In this document: positions 49,020 through 56,882 of the stretch, in pieces | Numbering within the stretch: position 1 is the first letter of the stretch | Layout: the number at the start of each line of letters is the position of its first letter | NCBI GenBank assembly: GCA_900314495.1 | Contig: OMVJ01000006.1 | Span: forward strand, 1-64,000 | Length of the DNA: 64,000 nucleotides | Direction of reading: 5' to 3' | Source of the DNA: an uncultured Olsenella sp. | GTDB lineage: Bacteria; Actinomycetota; Coriobacteriia; Coriobacteriales; Atopobiaceae | Program-made: the position numbers and the translations under genes | Notes under the pieces: model-generated | The model's input: the letters and a program-made list of their open reading frames with translations, nothing else | What the model was told of the DNA's origin: nothing | Database searches by the model: none

Positions 49020-50231
49020 ATGTACGTAGCAATAGATGACACTGCGTTACGTATCATCAGATCACTCAGATGCCAGTGGGCGACCTTCGCGCTGCCGCAT
49101 CGTGAGACTCCCACGCGGTCGCTTGTCCTCAAGCCGGGTGACCCCGACCCCGCACACTCTGGCAACTATGAGTATCGCGTGAGTGAGGATGACTCTTTTG
49201 AGCTTCTTGGACAAACCCTGCGCGACTGCGATGAGCAGACTCCACGTGACGATCTGGACGTATTGCGCCTGAACGAGATAGTTGCTAATACACACTTTGA
49301 TTTCTCTCCCATTGGCAACTTGGGAGAGTTCAGCGAAGAAAGGCCATGTAGGCTTGGGGTATTCAAGCGAGAACAACACGTACGGCGCAAGAAGCTCCAA
49401 GTCAGCCTCCTGTCGCCCAACCTTCCCGTGGAGTCAATCGTCCTCTTCAACAGGGACATTGCCTTCGCGTCGCCGGAGCTGTGCGTCATCCAGCTCGCCT
49501 CGCACCTGGATGCCATCTCTCTGGCGCAGGTGATCATGGAGTTCTGCGGTACCTACGCGGTTTCTCCCACCGATGACGCCGCATTCTATGATCGCCAGAC
49601 GGAGTACGGGGTGGAGCCGGTCATGTCGCTCGCCAGCCTGAAGGCGATGTCCGACGCCATCCGCATGTGGCGCGGCAGGGATGTGCTCCGCCGCGCGATG
49701 GCCATGTCGCGCGAAGGGGCGGCGTCGCCTTCCGAGGCCAACGTGGGCATTGTGATGGGGCTTCCCATGGACGCGGGTGGGTACGACCTGGGCTTCCCCG
49801 AGTTCAACGTCAAGCTCGAGCTGGACGAGCTGCAATCATCGCATGTTCTGCAGCACACGTACTACTTGGATGCCTTCTGGCCCGACTGCCTGGCCGACAT
49901 GGAGTACGACAGCGTTTCGTTCCATTTGGACCCCGCGTTTGCGACGTCAACCGTGGAGCGTGACCGTTGGCGCCTGCTGCAGGTTGAGAAGGCCGACGCA
50001 GACAGGCTTCGCAGCCGCGAGCTGCAACTGCTGGGGTTGGAGGTCATCCCGGTTACCAAGATTGACTTCCAGAAGCTGGCACGCATGGACCAAGTTGCCT
50101 GGTCACTGGCGGTGCGCAGGCACCGCGTGGACGGAATGGACCTGGAGGAGTTCCAGAACGACCTGGAGCGGAGGTCCAATTGGATTGCGCGCGCAGAGTT
50201 GCCGGGGAGCCTCAGGCGGAGCGGCACATGA
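49020..50231 (+). CDS. AbiEi-like protein with DUF559-type endonuclease domain
   Basis: A 403-residue protein; ATG 49020 follows GGAGG. The N-terminal half resembles the AbiEi-type C-terminal region (LFNRDIAFASPELCVIQLAS; EFCGTYAV). The C-terminal ~130 residues look like a DUF559/VSR-related nuclease core: TYYLDAFWP, then EYDSVSFH, then RDRWRLLQVEKADADRLRSR and LGLEVIPVT. Actinobacterial proteins combining an AbiEi-like antitoxin part with DUF559 are common, often without an obvious toxin partner. None is visible here. Its TGA stop is the start of a 29-nt palindrome. Confidence 0.62.
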   Translation: MYVAIDDTALRIIRSLRCQWATFALPHRETPTRSLVLKPGDPDPAHSGNYEYRVSEDDSFELLGQTLRDCDEQTPRDDLDVLRLNEIVANTHFDFSPIGNLGEFSEERPCRLGVFKREQHVRRKKLQVSLLSPNLPVESIVLFNRDIAFASPELCVIQLASHLDAISLAQVIMEFCGTYAVSPTDDAAFYDRQTEYGVEPVMSLASLKAMSDAIRMWRGRDVLRRAMAMSREGAASPSEANVGIVMGLPMDAGGYDLGFPEFNVKLELDELQSSHVLQHTYYLDAFWPDCLADMEYDSVSFHLDPAFATSTVERDRWRLLQVEKADADRLRSRELQLLGLEVIPVTKIDFQKLARMDQVAWSLAVRRHRVDGMDLEEFQNDLERRSNWIARAELPGSLRRSGT

Positions 50232-50272
50232 GACAGGGGGACGTGAGACAGGGGGACGTACCTTTTGTCTCA
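50229..50272. repeat. 29-nt TGAGACA...TGTCTCA palindrome, one partial and one full copy
   Basis: The partial unit TGAGACAGGGGGACG (50229-50243) begins with the stop codon of the preceding gene. The full unit spans 50244-50272 (TGAGACAGGGGGACG, then TACCTTTTGTCTCA). Confidence 0.9.
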
Positions 50273-50306
50273 CGCTCGTGCTGGATTGTGTCCTCGACCT
50301 CGTGGC

Positions 50307-51182
50307 CTAGCCCGCGCACACGCGGCGCAGCTCGTCCAGGAAGACCTGTGTCTGCGGCGTGGTGAGCGTCTTTCTCCACAGCAGGCCGTGGCGGGCCTCC
50401 AGCTTGGGGGCGAGCTCGCGGAAGCAGAGGCCGCCGCGGGGCCAGTCGTCCACCAGGCCGCCGTAGGTTATCAGGGCGCCGCAGTCCTCCTCAACCAGGA
50501 ACTTGCAGTTGAGTGGCAGCTCGTAGGTGGCCACGACGTCCATGCGGGGAAGCGAGTCGCCCGCCCACGTGCCGAACTTGCGGCCCAGCCCCTGGGACGA
50601 GAGCATGACCGCCTGCCCTTCCAGGTCCTGCCGCGTCACCACGTCCAGCTTCGCCAGCGGGCTGTCCTCCCGCACGATGGCACCCCACACGTCGCTAACG
50701 GGCAGCTGCATGCAGTTGAGGTTCTCGTGCGGTTGCAGGTCGCACTCCAGCAGCACATCCAAGAAGCCCTTTACCAGCAGTTCCATGAGCTCGGCCGTGG
50801 TTCCGTCGCGCACATCGAAGCTGATCCCGGGGTAGGTCTGCCGCACGGCGCGCATGGCGCGGCCCAGCAGCCCCATGGCCTTGGTCTCTCCGGCGCCAAT
50901 GTGCACCACGCCGTTGACGGAGGTGCCGGGCGCGCCCACGTCCGCCTCGGCCTTGCTGGCCAGGTCAAGGATGTCGCACGCGTAGCGGTAGAGGATGGTC
51001 CCGCGCTCCGTGAGCTCCACGCCGCCGTGCCCGCGCACGAAGAGCGGCTGACCCAGCTCCGCCTCCAGCTGGGCAATCTGGCGCGAGAGCGTGGGCTGCG
51101 TCACGTGCAGCACGTTGGCTGCGTTGGTGATGTTGCCCTCGTCGGCCACGGTGCGGAAGTAGTTGAGCGTGCGGAGTTCCAT
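50307..51182 (-). CDS. LysR-family transcriptional regulator
   Basis: A 291-residue protein; ATG 51182 follows AAGGAG. The HTH is MELRTLNYFRTVADEGNITN, then AANVLHVTQPTLSRQIAQLE. The effector domain spans about 90-290 (VVHIGAGETKAMGLLG onward). It is divergent from the cyclophilin-like gene, and a T-N11-A box lies between them, so it likely controls the cyclophilin/lipoprotein/hydrolase genes and itself. The effector is unknown. Confidence 0.92.
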   Translation of the reverse strand: MELRTLNYFRTVADEGNITNAANVLHVTQPTLSRQIAQLEAELGQPLFVRGHGGVELTERGTILYRYACDILDLASKAEADVGAPGTSVNGVVHIGAGETKAMGLLGRAMRAVRQTYPGISFDVRDGTTAELMELLVKGFLDVLLECDLQPHENLNCMQLPVSDVWGAIVREDSPLAKLDVVTRQDLEGQAVMLSSQGLGRKFGTWAGDSLPRMDVVATYELPLNCKFLVEEDCGALITYGGLVDDWPRGGLCFRELAPKLEARHGLLWRKTLTTPQTQVFLDELRRVCAG

Positions 51183-51231
51183 GGGCGGGCTCCTTGGTGA
51201 TCGGCTCCTTGGCGGGCGTACGCGCTGGTCC

Positions 51232-51266
51232 ATACGACGTGCGTATTGTTATCCACTCAGTATAGG
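51232..51266 (+). promoter_or_regulatory. LysR box overlapping the -35 region, with a -10 candidate
   Basis: ATACGACGTGCGTAT (51232-51246) is an interrupted palindrome containing an exact T-N11-A (51233 and 51245). TATAGG at 51261-51266 is the likely -10 of the plus-strand genes, so the box covers their -35. Confidence 0.5.
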
Positions 51267-51339
51267 CATTTGCAATGCATGGTACGAGGCGTCACGATTG
51301 TCTCGTCAAGAGGAACGAGCTTGGGAGGGGAACGTGAGC

Positions 51340-51705
51340 ATGGCGCGCATTCGTATGAGATTCGGTGAGACCGTTGTTCACGCGGAGACGAACGACGCGC
51401 CGACCGCGCGGGCTTTCGTGGCCAAGCTGCCTTGCACCATTCACGTTTCTGGCACTGGCATGGACTTCTGCGGCCGCATTCCCTTCTCGCTGCCGTACGA
51501 GCAGAGCCAGGTGCACCATGGCTGGTCCAACGGGGACGTGAACTACAACCCGGGAGGCGGCTGGTTTGCCGTGCTGTACGACGGCGCCGAGCGCTCGCAA
51601 CGGTACGGGGACCAAGTGACGATGGCCCGCGTGGACGCGGCGGACCTGCCGGCGTTGCGGGCGCTGGACGGTTCGTTCGACGCTCGCATCGAGCTTGTGG
51701 GGTAG
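51340..51705 (+). CDS. Cyclophilin-like fold protein, cytoplasmic
   Basis: A 121-residue protein. ATG 51340 follows GGGAGGGG; GTG 51334 is a close alternative. Family blocks are ARAFVAKLPCTIHVSG, GRIPFSLPYEQSQ, NYNPGGGWFAVLYDG and QVTMARVDAADLPALRALD. These single-domain cyclophilin_like proteins are not proven prolyl isomerases. The next gene encodes an exported relative of the same fold, so the pair may act on the same ligand inside and outside the cell. Confidence 0.82.
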   Translation: MARIRMRFGETVVHAETNDAPTARAFVAKLPCTIHVSGTGMDFCGRIPFSLPYEQSQVHHGWSNGDVNYNPGGGWFAVLYDGAERSQRYGDQVTMARVDAADLPALRALDGSFDARIELVG

Positions 51706-51714
51706 GAGGCCATC

Positions 51715-52281
51715 ATGCGTATGAAACCGATGACCAGGAAGTCATTTCTCACCATTGTAGGAGGGGTCGCGTTGACTGCCTTGGCTGCTTGCTCGAATAG
51801 CGTGCCATCTTCGCAGGTCCGCGCGGAAGGCTCCACAGAGGGTTCTGCGGGTTCCGCTGCGACCTTGGCCGGCGGGAGCGATGAGGAGAGGGTCTCGAGT
51901 ACCGCGGGCGCCTCTGGTGCTGCGTCCGCAGTCGCCCGGCGGATCAATGTCTCTGACGGCACGAATTCGGTCAGCTACGAGCTGAACGGCACTGCCGCGG
52001 CAAGCTCGCTGTACGACCAGCTGCCCCTCTCGCTTGAGGTTGGCGACTATTCGGACAACGAGAAGACTTTCTACCCGCAGAAGCTGGACACCACTGGGGC
52101 GGTTGACTCGAATGGCGCCGTGGGAACGCTCGCGTACTTTTCGCCCTGGGGCGGTGTGGTTATGTACTACGGGCACGATGCGGGCCCCTACCAGGGGCTT
52201 TATGACCTGGGGACCGCGGTTGAGGGCGCAGAGAACGTGCAGAATCTTCAAGGCACGATCACGGTGACAAAGGTGGAGTAG
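51715..52281 (+). CDS. Cyclophilin-like lipoprotein
   Basis: A 188-residue protein with a signal peptide and lipobox (LTALAAC, Cys near 23). A Ser/Gly/Ala linker (about 24-75) precedes a cyclophilin-like domain (about 78-188: SSLYDQLPLSLEVGDYSDNE; TLAYFSPWGGVVMYYGHDAG). It should be tethered outside the membrane. ATG 51715 follows AGGAGG and starts 9 bases after the upstream cyclophilin-like gene, so they are co-transcribed. Confidence 0.85.
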   Translation: MRMKPMTRKSFLTIVGGVALTALAACSNSVPSSQVRAEGSTEGSAGSAATLAGGSDEERVSSTAGASGAASAVARRINVSDGTNSVSYELNGTAAASSLYDQLPLSLEVGDYSDNEKTFYPQKLDTTGAVDSNGAVGTLAYFSPWGGVVMYYGHDAGPYQGLYDLGTAVEGAENVQNLQGTITVTKVE

Positions 52282-52318
52282 ACCGGGCATCCCCGTGGCG
52301 CGCACTTGCCGGCAATAC

Positions 52319-52344
52319 GGCCGCAAACACATCGGCGGCCTTTC
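52319..52344 (+). terminator. Weak terminator after the lipoprotein gene
   Basis: GGCCGC (52319-52324) pairs with GCGGCC (52335-52340), followed by TTTC. It may attenuate expression of the hydrolase gene. Confidence 0.45.
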
Positions 52345-52380
52345 GGTTGGATCAGTCAAACAAAGGAACAGGAGAACATC

Positions 52381-53385
52381 ATGCAGAACGAGCAGCTCAA
52401 CCTGACGCAGGAGTGGGACAAGACCTTCCCGCAGTCCGACAAGGTGGACCACCAGAAGGTGACCTTCACCAACCTGTACGGCATTACGCTGGCGGCGGAC
52501 CTGTACAAGCCCAAGGCGGCTGCGGCTGGCACCAAACTGGCGGCCATCGCCGTGAGCGGACCCTTCGGCGCTGTGAAGGAGCAGGCCAGCGGCTTGTACG
52601 CCCAGCACCTGGCCGAGGTCGGCTACCTTACCATCGCCTTCGACCCCAGCTTTACCGGCGAGTCCGGCGGCGCGGCGCGATTCAACGCCAGCCCGGACCT
52701 CAACACCGAGGACTTCATGGCCGCCGTTGACTACCTCAGCAACCGCGAGGACGTGGACCCGGAGCGCGTGGGCGTCGTGGGCATCTGCGGCTGGGGTGGC
52801 ATCGCCCTCAACGCCGCCGCGGCCGACCCGCGCATCAAGGCCACGCTGGTCTCAACCATGTACGACATGACCCGCGTCAGCGGCAACGGCTACTTCGACG
52901 CGGACGACTCCGCGGAGAAGCGCATCGCTGCTCGCCGGGCCATGGCCGCCGTCCGCACGGCGGAGTACGCCTCCGGCCAGCACAAGCGCGCCGGTGGTTG
53001 CCTGGAGTACCCGGCGCCCGCGGACACGCCCGACTTCGTGCAGCAGTACAGCGCCTACTACAAGACTCCGCGCGGCTACCACGCGCGCTCGCTCAACTCC
53101 AACGAGGGCTGGAACGTGACGGGCACCCTGGCCTACTCCAACGCCCGCTTCCTGCGCTACACCAACGAGATCCAGAATGCGGTGCTGATGATCCACGGCG
53201 AGAAGGCCCACAGCCGCTACATGGGCGAGGGAGCCTTCGCGGACATGATGAACGGCAGCGTGAACCCCGGCAACAAGGAACTCTACATCGTGTCGGGCGC
53301 CACCCACTGCGACCTGTACGACGGCGGCGAGGGCGACTTCATTCCCTGGGAGAAGATCGAGGGCTTCTTCGCGCAGTACCTGTAG
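52381..53385 (+). CDS. Alpha/beta hydrolase with a Gly-x-Cys-x-Gly elbow
   Basis: A 334-residue protein; ATG 52381 follows a purine-rich AGGAGAAC. It begins with a beta-strand typical of the family (HQKVTFTNLYGITLAADLYK), then KAAAIAVSGPFGAVKEQASG-like core. The nucleophile elbow reads GICGWGG, with Cys136 where most relatives have Ser, as in dienelactone hydrolase. The likely His is in GATHCDLYDGG (about 309). A Cys elbow favours lactone or thioester-type substrates. It is third in the LysR-controlled cluster. Confidence 0.85.
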   Translation: MQNEQLNLTQEWDKTFPQSDKVDHQKVTFTNLYGITLAADLYKPKAAAAGTKLAAIAVSGPFGAVKEQASGLYAQHLAEVGYLTIAFDPSFTGESGGAARFNASPDLNTEDFMAAVDYLSNREDVDPERVGVVGICGWGGIALNAAAADPRIKATLVSTMYDMTRVSGNGYFDADDSAEKRIAARRAMAAVRTAEYASGQHKRAGGCLEYPAPADTPDFVQQYSAYYKTPRGYHARSLNSNEGWNVTGTLAYSNARFLRYTNEIQNAVLMIHGEKAHSRYMGEGAFADMMNGSVNPGNKELYIVSGATHCDLYDGGEGDFIPWEKIEGFFAQYL

Positions 53386-53740
53386 TTTCTCCCTGTAATT
53401 CGTCACCCCTAAATCGAAGAGCGCCGTCGCGTTGCTGGTTCGCGCGGCGGCGCAACGCATGTGTCGGGTAGTCCGCCGTGTGTCCCGTGGAATCTTGGAC
53501 AGTTTTGGGCACCAAGAGCTCCATCTTTGTCCAAGAATCTGTGGGACACATTTTGAGACACCATGCCGACCTGTGCCCCACGGGATTTTGGACACTTCAG
53601 AGCTCTGAAGAGACCGAATCTGTCCAGGATTCCACGGGGCAGCGTTGGGACCTCAGGCTCTGAGAAACCATAGCTGAGCAACGCACCTCAGAGCGCGCCT
53701 CACGCTATTGTGATGCAACGATCGCTGTCTTCGCTGTTTT
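53386..53740. repeat. Two adjacent hairpins with related TGTCCC...TTGGACA arms
   Basis: Hairpin 1 pairs 53478-53500 (TGTGTCCCGTGG, ATCTTGGACA) with 53527-53549. Hairpin 2 pairs 53571-53593 (TGTGCCCCACGG, ATTTTGGACA) with 53620-53640. The arms of the two hairpins are themselves homologous. No gene is seen in this 355-base gap. Confidence 0.7.
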
Positions 53741-54517
53741 CTAGTACCCCACCGTGCAGGGAATGTCCAGCGCGCGGACGCGCGCGGCAATGCCGTCCAG
53801 CACCTCGGGTGCCGCCTTCGCGAGGCCGGCAACCGGCGTCTCTCGCGCAACGGTGTAGATGGTCGCGCCCTCGGGGCGGATGCGAGCCAGCGCCTGCAAC
53901 CAGGGCCCCACGTACTTCTCGCCCGTGTTGTCCACGCTGCGGCTGCGCACGGAACCCGTCAGGAACATGGTCTGAATTATCACGTGTCCGCCGAAGGATG
54001 CCGCCAGCTCCACCTGGCGAGCGACGTCGTAAGCGCCCTGCGGCTGGTCCAGCATCTCAATAAACGCCTGGTCAACGGTATCGAGCTTGAAGAGGTTGGC
54101 GTCAACGCGCATGAGTGCCGCGTGCACGGCGGGACGTCCGGCCGCGGTCCCGTTGGAGATGACCGTCACGCGGGCGTTGGGCGCCAGCTGGTCTCGAAGG
54201 CGGAGAACTACGTCCACCACCTGCGGAAACTCCGGGTTGAGCGTGGGCTCGCCGTTGCCTGCCAGCGTGATGTCATCCAGCTGCTGGCCGCTTGCAGCAA
54301 GCTGGCGCAGCCGGGCGTCCAGCGCAGTGGAGATTTCGGCCGCGGTGGGCGGCTTGCTGGCGGTGCGATGGTCCTCGTTGAGGCCGCACTCGCAGTAGAT
54401 GCAGTTGAAGCTGCAGATTTTGCCGTCCGCCGGCGCCAGGTTCACGCCGAGCGAGAGGCCCAGGCGGCGGCTGCGCACCGGCCCGTAAATGGGCGCGTCA
54501 AAGAGGATGGTCGACAT
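53741..54517 (-). CDS. Radical SAM protein
   Basis: A 258-residue protein; ATG 54517 follows AAGGAAG. The cluster motif CSFNCIYC (CxxxCxxC, about residues 35-42) and GNGEPTLNPEFP identify a radical SAM core; VISNGTAAGRP and a C-terminal IYTVARETPVAGL complete it. It starts with SRRLGLSLGVNLAP, typical of a small uncharacterised radical SAM group. There is no second cluster domain. The reaction is unknown. It is divergent from the AlbA_2 gene. Confidence 0.9.
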   Translation of the reverse strand: MSTILFDAPIYGPVRSRRLGLSLGVNLAPADGKICSFNCIYCECGLNEDHRTASKPPTAAEISTALDARLRQLAASGQQLDDITLAGNGEPTLNPEFPQVVDVVLRLRDQLAPNARVTVISNGTAAGRPAVHAALMRVDANLFKLDTVDQAFIEMLDQPQGAYDVARQVELAASFGGHVIIQTMFLTGSVRSRSVDNTGEKYVGPWLQALARIRPEGATIYTVARETPVAGLAKAAPEVLDGIAARVRALDIPCTVGY

Positions 54518-54682
54518 TCTGCTTCCTTTCCGTTCGTTCGGGCCCATTATGCGACCCTTACACGGGCCGGCAGCCGTGCGCCATGAAAATGAGACAATGG
54601 ATGCATTGTGGCGAGGCGCGCTCGTACCGCCTGCCCGCGCCGCTGACGCTCGTGCCCGTGCCGCGCACGCAAGGAGGCCCCA

Positions 54683-55954
54683 ATGTTCAGCCCGTTTCGC
54701 GACAAGGACGGCCGTCCCAAGGCCCTGCCGGACGTGACGTGGGATGACCTCGCTCAGCTCAAGGAGATGGACGAGGGCTTCGTGCTTGAGTTCAAGTGCT
54801 CCAACACGCCGTCCGTGCGCCGCAAGATTCCCAAGATCGTGGCGTCGTTCGCCAACTCGCGCGGCGGCTGGCTGGTGGTGGGCATAGCCGACGAGACCAA
54901 GGAGCTCACGCCCATCCCGCGTCCGCAGGCAGACTTCAGCCAGACGGTGGGGGAGCTCTGCCGCCGGCACGTCTCGCCGGCGCCCCCGTTTGACGTGCGC
55001 TTTTTGGTGGACCCGGCGAACGACCGCCAGGGCGTGGGCCTGGTGCAGGTGGCGGAGGGCGACTTCCCGCCCTACGTGGCCGACGGCGTGGTGGAGATTC
55101 GCGAGGGCTCTACCTCTGGCCCCGCCACTGGCGCCGAGCTGGTGGAGCTGTACAACAAGACCACGCGGCGCCACTCGGAGGTGGCCAGCTTCTGCAGGCG
55201 CACGGTGTATTACCCGGGCGCAACTGGCACTTCTCTGCCGGGCGTGCAGCCGCTGGGCACGCCGCTCTTCGACCTCTACCTATTCCGCATGGGCCAGCGC
55301 ACCAGTGAGGCACCCTCGCGCGCGGAGCTGGCGGGCCATCTGGATGCCATGCGCGCGGGTTTCTCGCGCCAGGGAATAGAAAGCTACGTGCAACATGCGC
55401 ACGACTCGCTGATTTTCCGCAGCACGCCGCCCATGCGCCTGGGCGAGCTGCATTCCGCCATCGAGCTCTTCGGCGACGAGTCCATGAAGCTCACGGTGCC
55501 CGCGGTGCCGCTTGCCGGCGCCGAGCGCGCCCGCGCCGTTGCGAGCCTGGCCGCGGCGGGCCTGGCCGTGCCAGACGGCAGCCAGATTGTGGACGCGCGG
55601 CAGACGCTCCGGCGCGTCACGCGCATGGCGTCCGTGCTGGACCGCTACGTGCGCGAGCGCGGGATCAGCTGGCAGAGCTACGCCGTGGCCTACGAGCTGG
55701 AGGACATGGCGGGCATCGTGCTGTGGAGCGACGACGACGCCTACCTCAGCTACGTGCGCGAACGCGGCGTGCTCTTCTGCGGCACCACTGACGGCCGCAG
55801 TCGCGTGCGCTACCTGGACGACGGCGCGCACGACTCCTTCCGCGCGCGGCAGTTTGCGGGCAGCCACTTCTTCGAGGCGTGCGGGCTGCCGCTGGGCTCC
55901 ACCGACCCCAAGGACGTTGCGCTGGTGGACGCGCTGCTGAGCACGAGCAGGTAG
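54683..55954 (+). CDS. AlbA_2 (Schlafen-type) putative DNA/RNA-binding protein
   Basis: A 423-residue protein; ATG 54683 follows AAGGAGG. Residues about 25-130 form the AlbA_2 domain (EGFVLEFKCSNTPSVRRKIP; SFANSRGGWLVVGIAD; PPYVADGVVEIREGST). The rest (about 150-423) has no recognised family, with a likely winged-helix region near 210-245 (APSRAELAGHLDAMRAGFS). Such proteins are often regulators or defence-linked nucleases. It is monocistronic. Confidence 0.8.
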   Translation: MFSPFRDKDGRPKALPDVTWDDLAQLKEMDEGFVLEFKCSNTPSVRRKIPKIVASFANSRGGWLVVGIADETKELTPIPRPQADFSQTVGELCRRHVSPAPPFDVRFLVDPANDRQGVGLVQVAEGDFPPYVADGVVEIREGSTSGPATGAELVELYNKTTRRHSEVASFCRRTVYYPGATGTSLPGVQPLGTPLFDLYLFRMGQRTSEAPSRAELAGHLDAMRAGFSRQGIESYVQHAHDSLIFRSTPPMRLGELHSAIELFGDESMKLTVPAVPLAGAERARAVASLAAAGLAVPDGSQIVDARQTLRRVTRMASVLDRYVRERGISWQSYAVAYELEDMAGIVLWSDDDAYLSYVRERGVLFCGTTDGRSRVRYLDDGAHDSFRARQFAGSHFFEACGLPLGSTDPKDVALVDALLSTSR

Positions 55955-56189
55955 GTGCGGGCATCAGGCAGGCGCTGGCCAGACCACCTCAGCATAAGAT
56001 TGAGATTAATCTGGGCTCCTGGGGTGCCTGTATTGTCTCGACCTTATGCCGACCCCTGCGGCGCTAGCCTGTCTGGCGCAACCCCCCCAGTGGCGCGACT
56101 CGACTTGCGCTAGGGGCTGTCACGATGCGTGTTGTCGCGCGCCCGCTTCTCGCGATGCTAGAATTCCCTCAAATGAAGGAGGTTTTGCC

Positions 56190-56450
56190 ATGCTGTACGA
56201 CTACGCGGAGCTTGAGGACGGAACGCAGTTTGCCTATTCGGACGTGAACGAAGACAACACCGTGCGCGTGTCGGTGGAGCGTCCGCGCGACTGGGGGTTC
56301 GATTCTGCCTCGTGTCTTATGCCGTCGTACGCATGGTCTGACGTGGATGGCTTCAGCGAGGAGGAGCTCGCTGGTTTCACGGACTTCTTGAAGCGGAATG
56401 CGCCGCTCATCTTCCGTTTTGCGCGCGAGGGAAGGCGTCGGTATGCCTAA
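56190..56450 (+). CDS. Small acidic protein paired with a DUF4160 gene
   Basis: An 86-residue protein; ATG 56190 follows AAGGAGG. The sequence is acidic (YAELEDGTQFAYSDVNEDNT; WSDVDGFSEEELAGFTDFLK) with a basic C-terminus. Its last 8 bases overlap the DUF4160 gene, so the two are translationally coupled. In related loci DUF4160 sits next to a small partner in what look like toxin-antitoxin pairs, and this would be the partner. The family is not recognised. Confidence 0.7.
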   Translation: MLYDYAELEDGTQFAYSDVNEDNTVRVSVERPRDWGFDSASCLMPSYAWSDVDGFSEEELAGFTDFLKRNAPLIFRFAREGRRRYA

Positions 56451-56715
56451 GCTCTTCCGCTTCGGCAGCTACATCATCTTTTTCTGGGCCGGAGAGAACG
56501 GTGAGCCGGTTCACGTGCACGTTTCTGTGAAGCGACCAGAGAAGGACTCCACCAAGATATGGCTCACGCGCGCGGGTGGCTGCCTGCTGGCCAACAACCG
56601 CAGCAACATTCCTGCGCGAGACTTGCGTGACCTGCAGGAATTCGTCACCTATAACCACCAGGAGATATGCAAGCGGTGGTTGGATACTTTTGGCGAGATT
56701 AGCTTCTACCGGTAG
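56443..56715 (+). CDS. DUF4160 protein
   Basis: A 90-residue protein; ATG 56443 overlaps the upstream gene. The signature MPKLFRFGSYIIFFWAGENG, then PVHVHVSVKRPEKDSTKIWL and RDLRDLQEFVTYNHQEICKR, is DUF4160. The paired His in PVHVHV is conserved in the family and suggests metal or RNA-end chemistry. The function is unproven; adjacency to a small acidic gene suits a toxin-antitoxin-like module. Confidence 0.85.
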   Translation: MPKLFRFGSYIIFFWAGENGEPVHVHVSVKRPEKDSTKIWLTRAGGCLLANNRSNIPARDLRDLQEFVTYNHQEICKRWLDTFGEISFYR

Positions 56716-56761
56716 AGTTACGAGGTAGCTGTAGCTGCCTCGGGCTGTTACGCTCTTCATG

Positions 56762-56860
56762 CCCTCTGCAGCAATGGGCGTCAACGCCTCTTCGAGACAA
56801 TACAGCCCTCGGAAGGGCGTCATTTTGTCTTGAATGGGTGTTCACGCCAGCCCAAGACAA
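56762..56860. repeat. GTCTTGAA-GGCGTTAACGCC-TTCAAGAC palindromes, left cluster
   Basis: A half-degraded unit (GGGCGTCAACGCCTCTTCGAGACAA at 56776-56800) is followed by a full unit at 56822-56860 (ATTTTGTCTTGAATGGG, then TGTTCACGCCAGCCCAAGAC). They lie just downstream of the AbiEi-like gene. Confidence 0.8.
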
Positions 56861-56882
56861 GTGCGCAATGCGTTAGGGTTAC

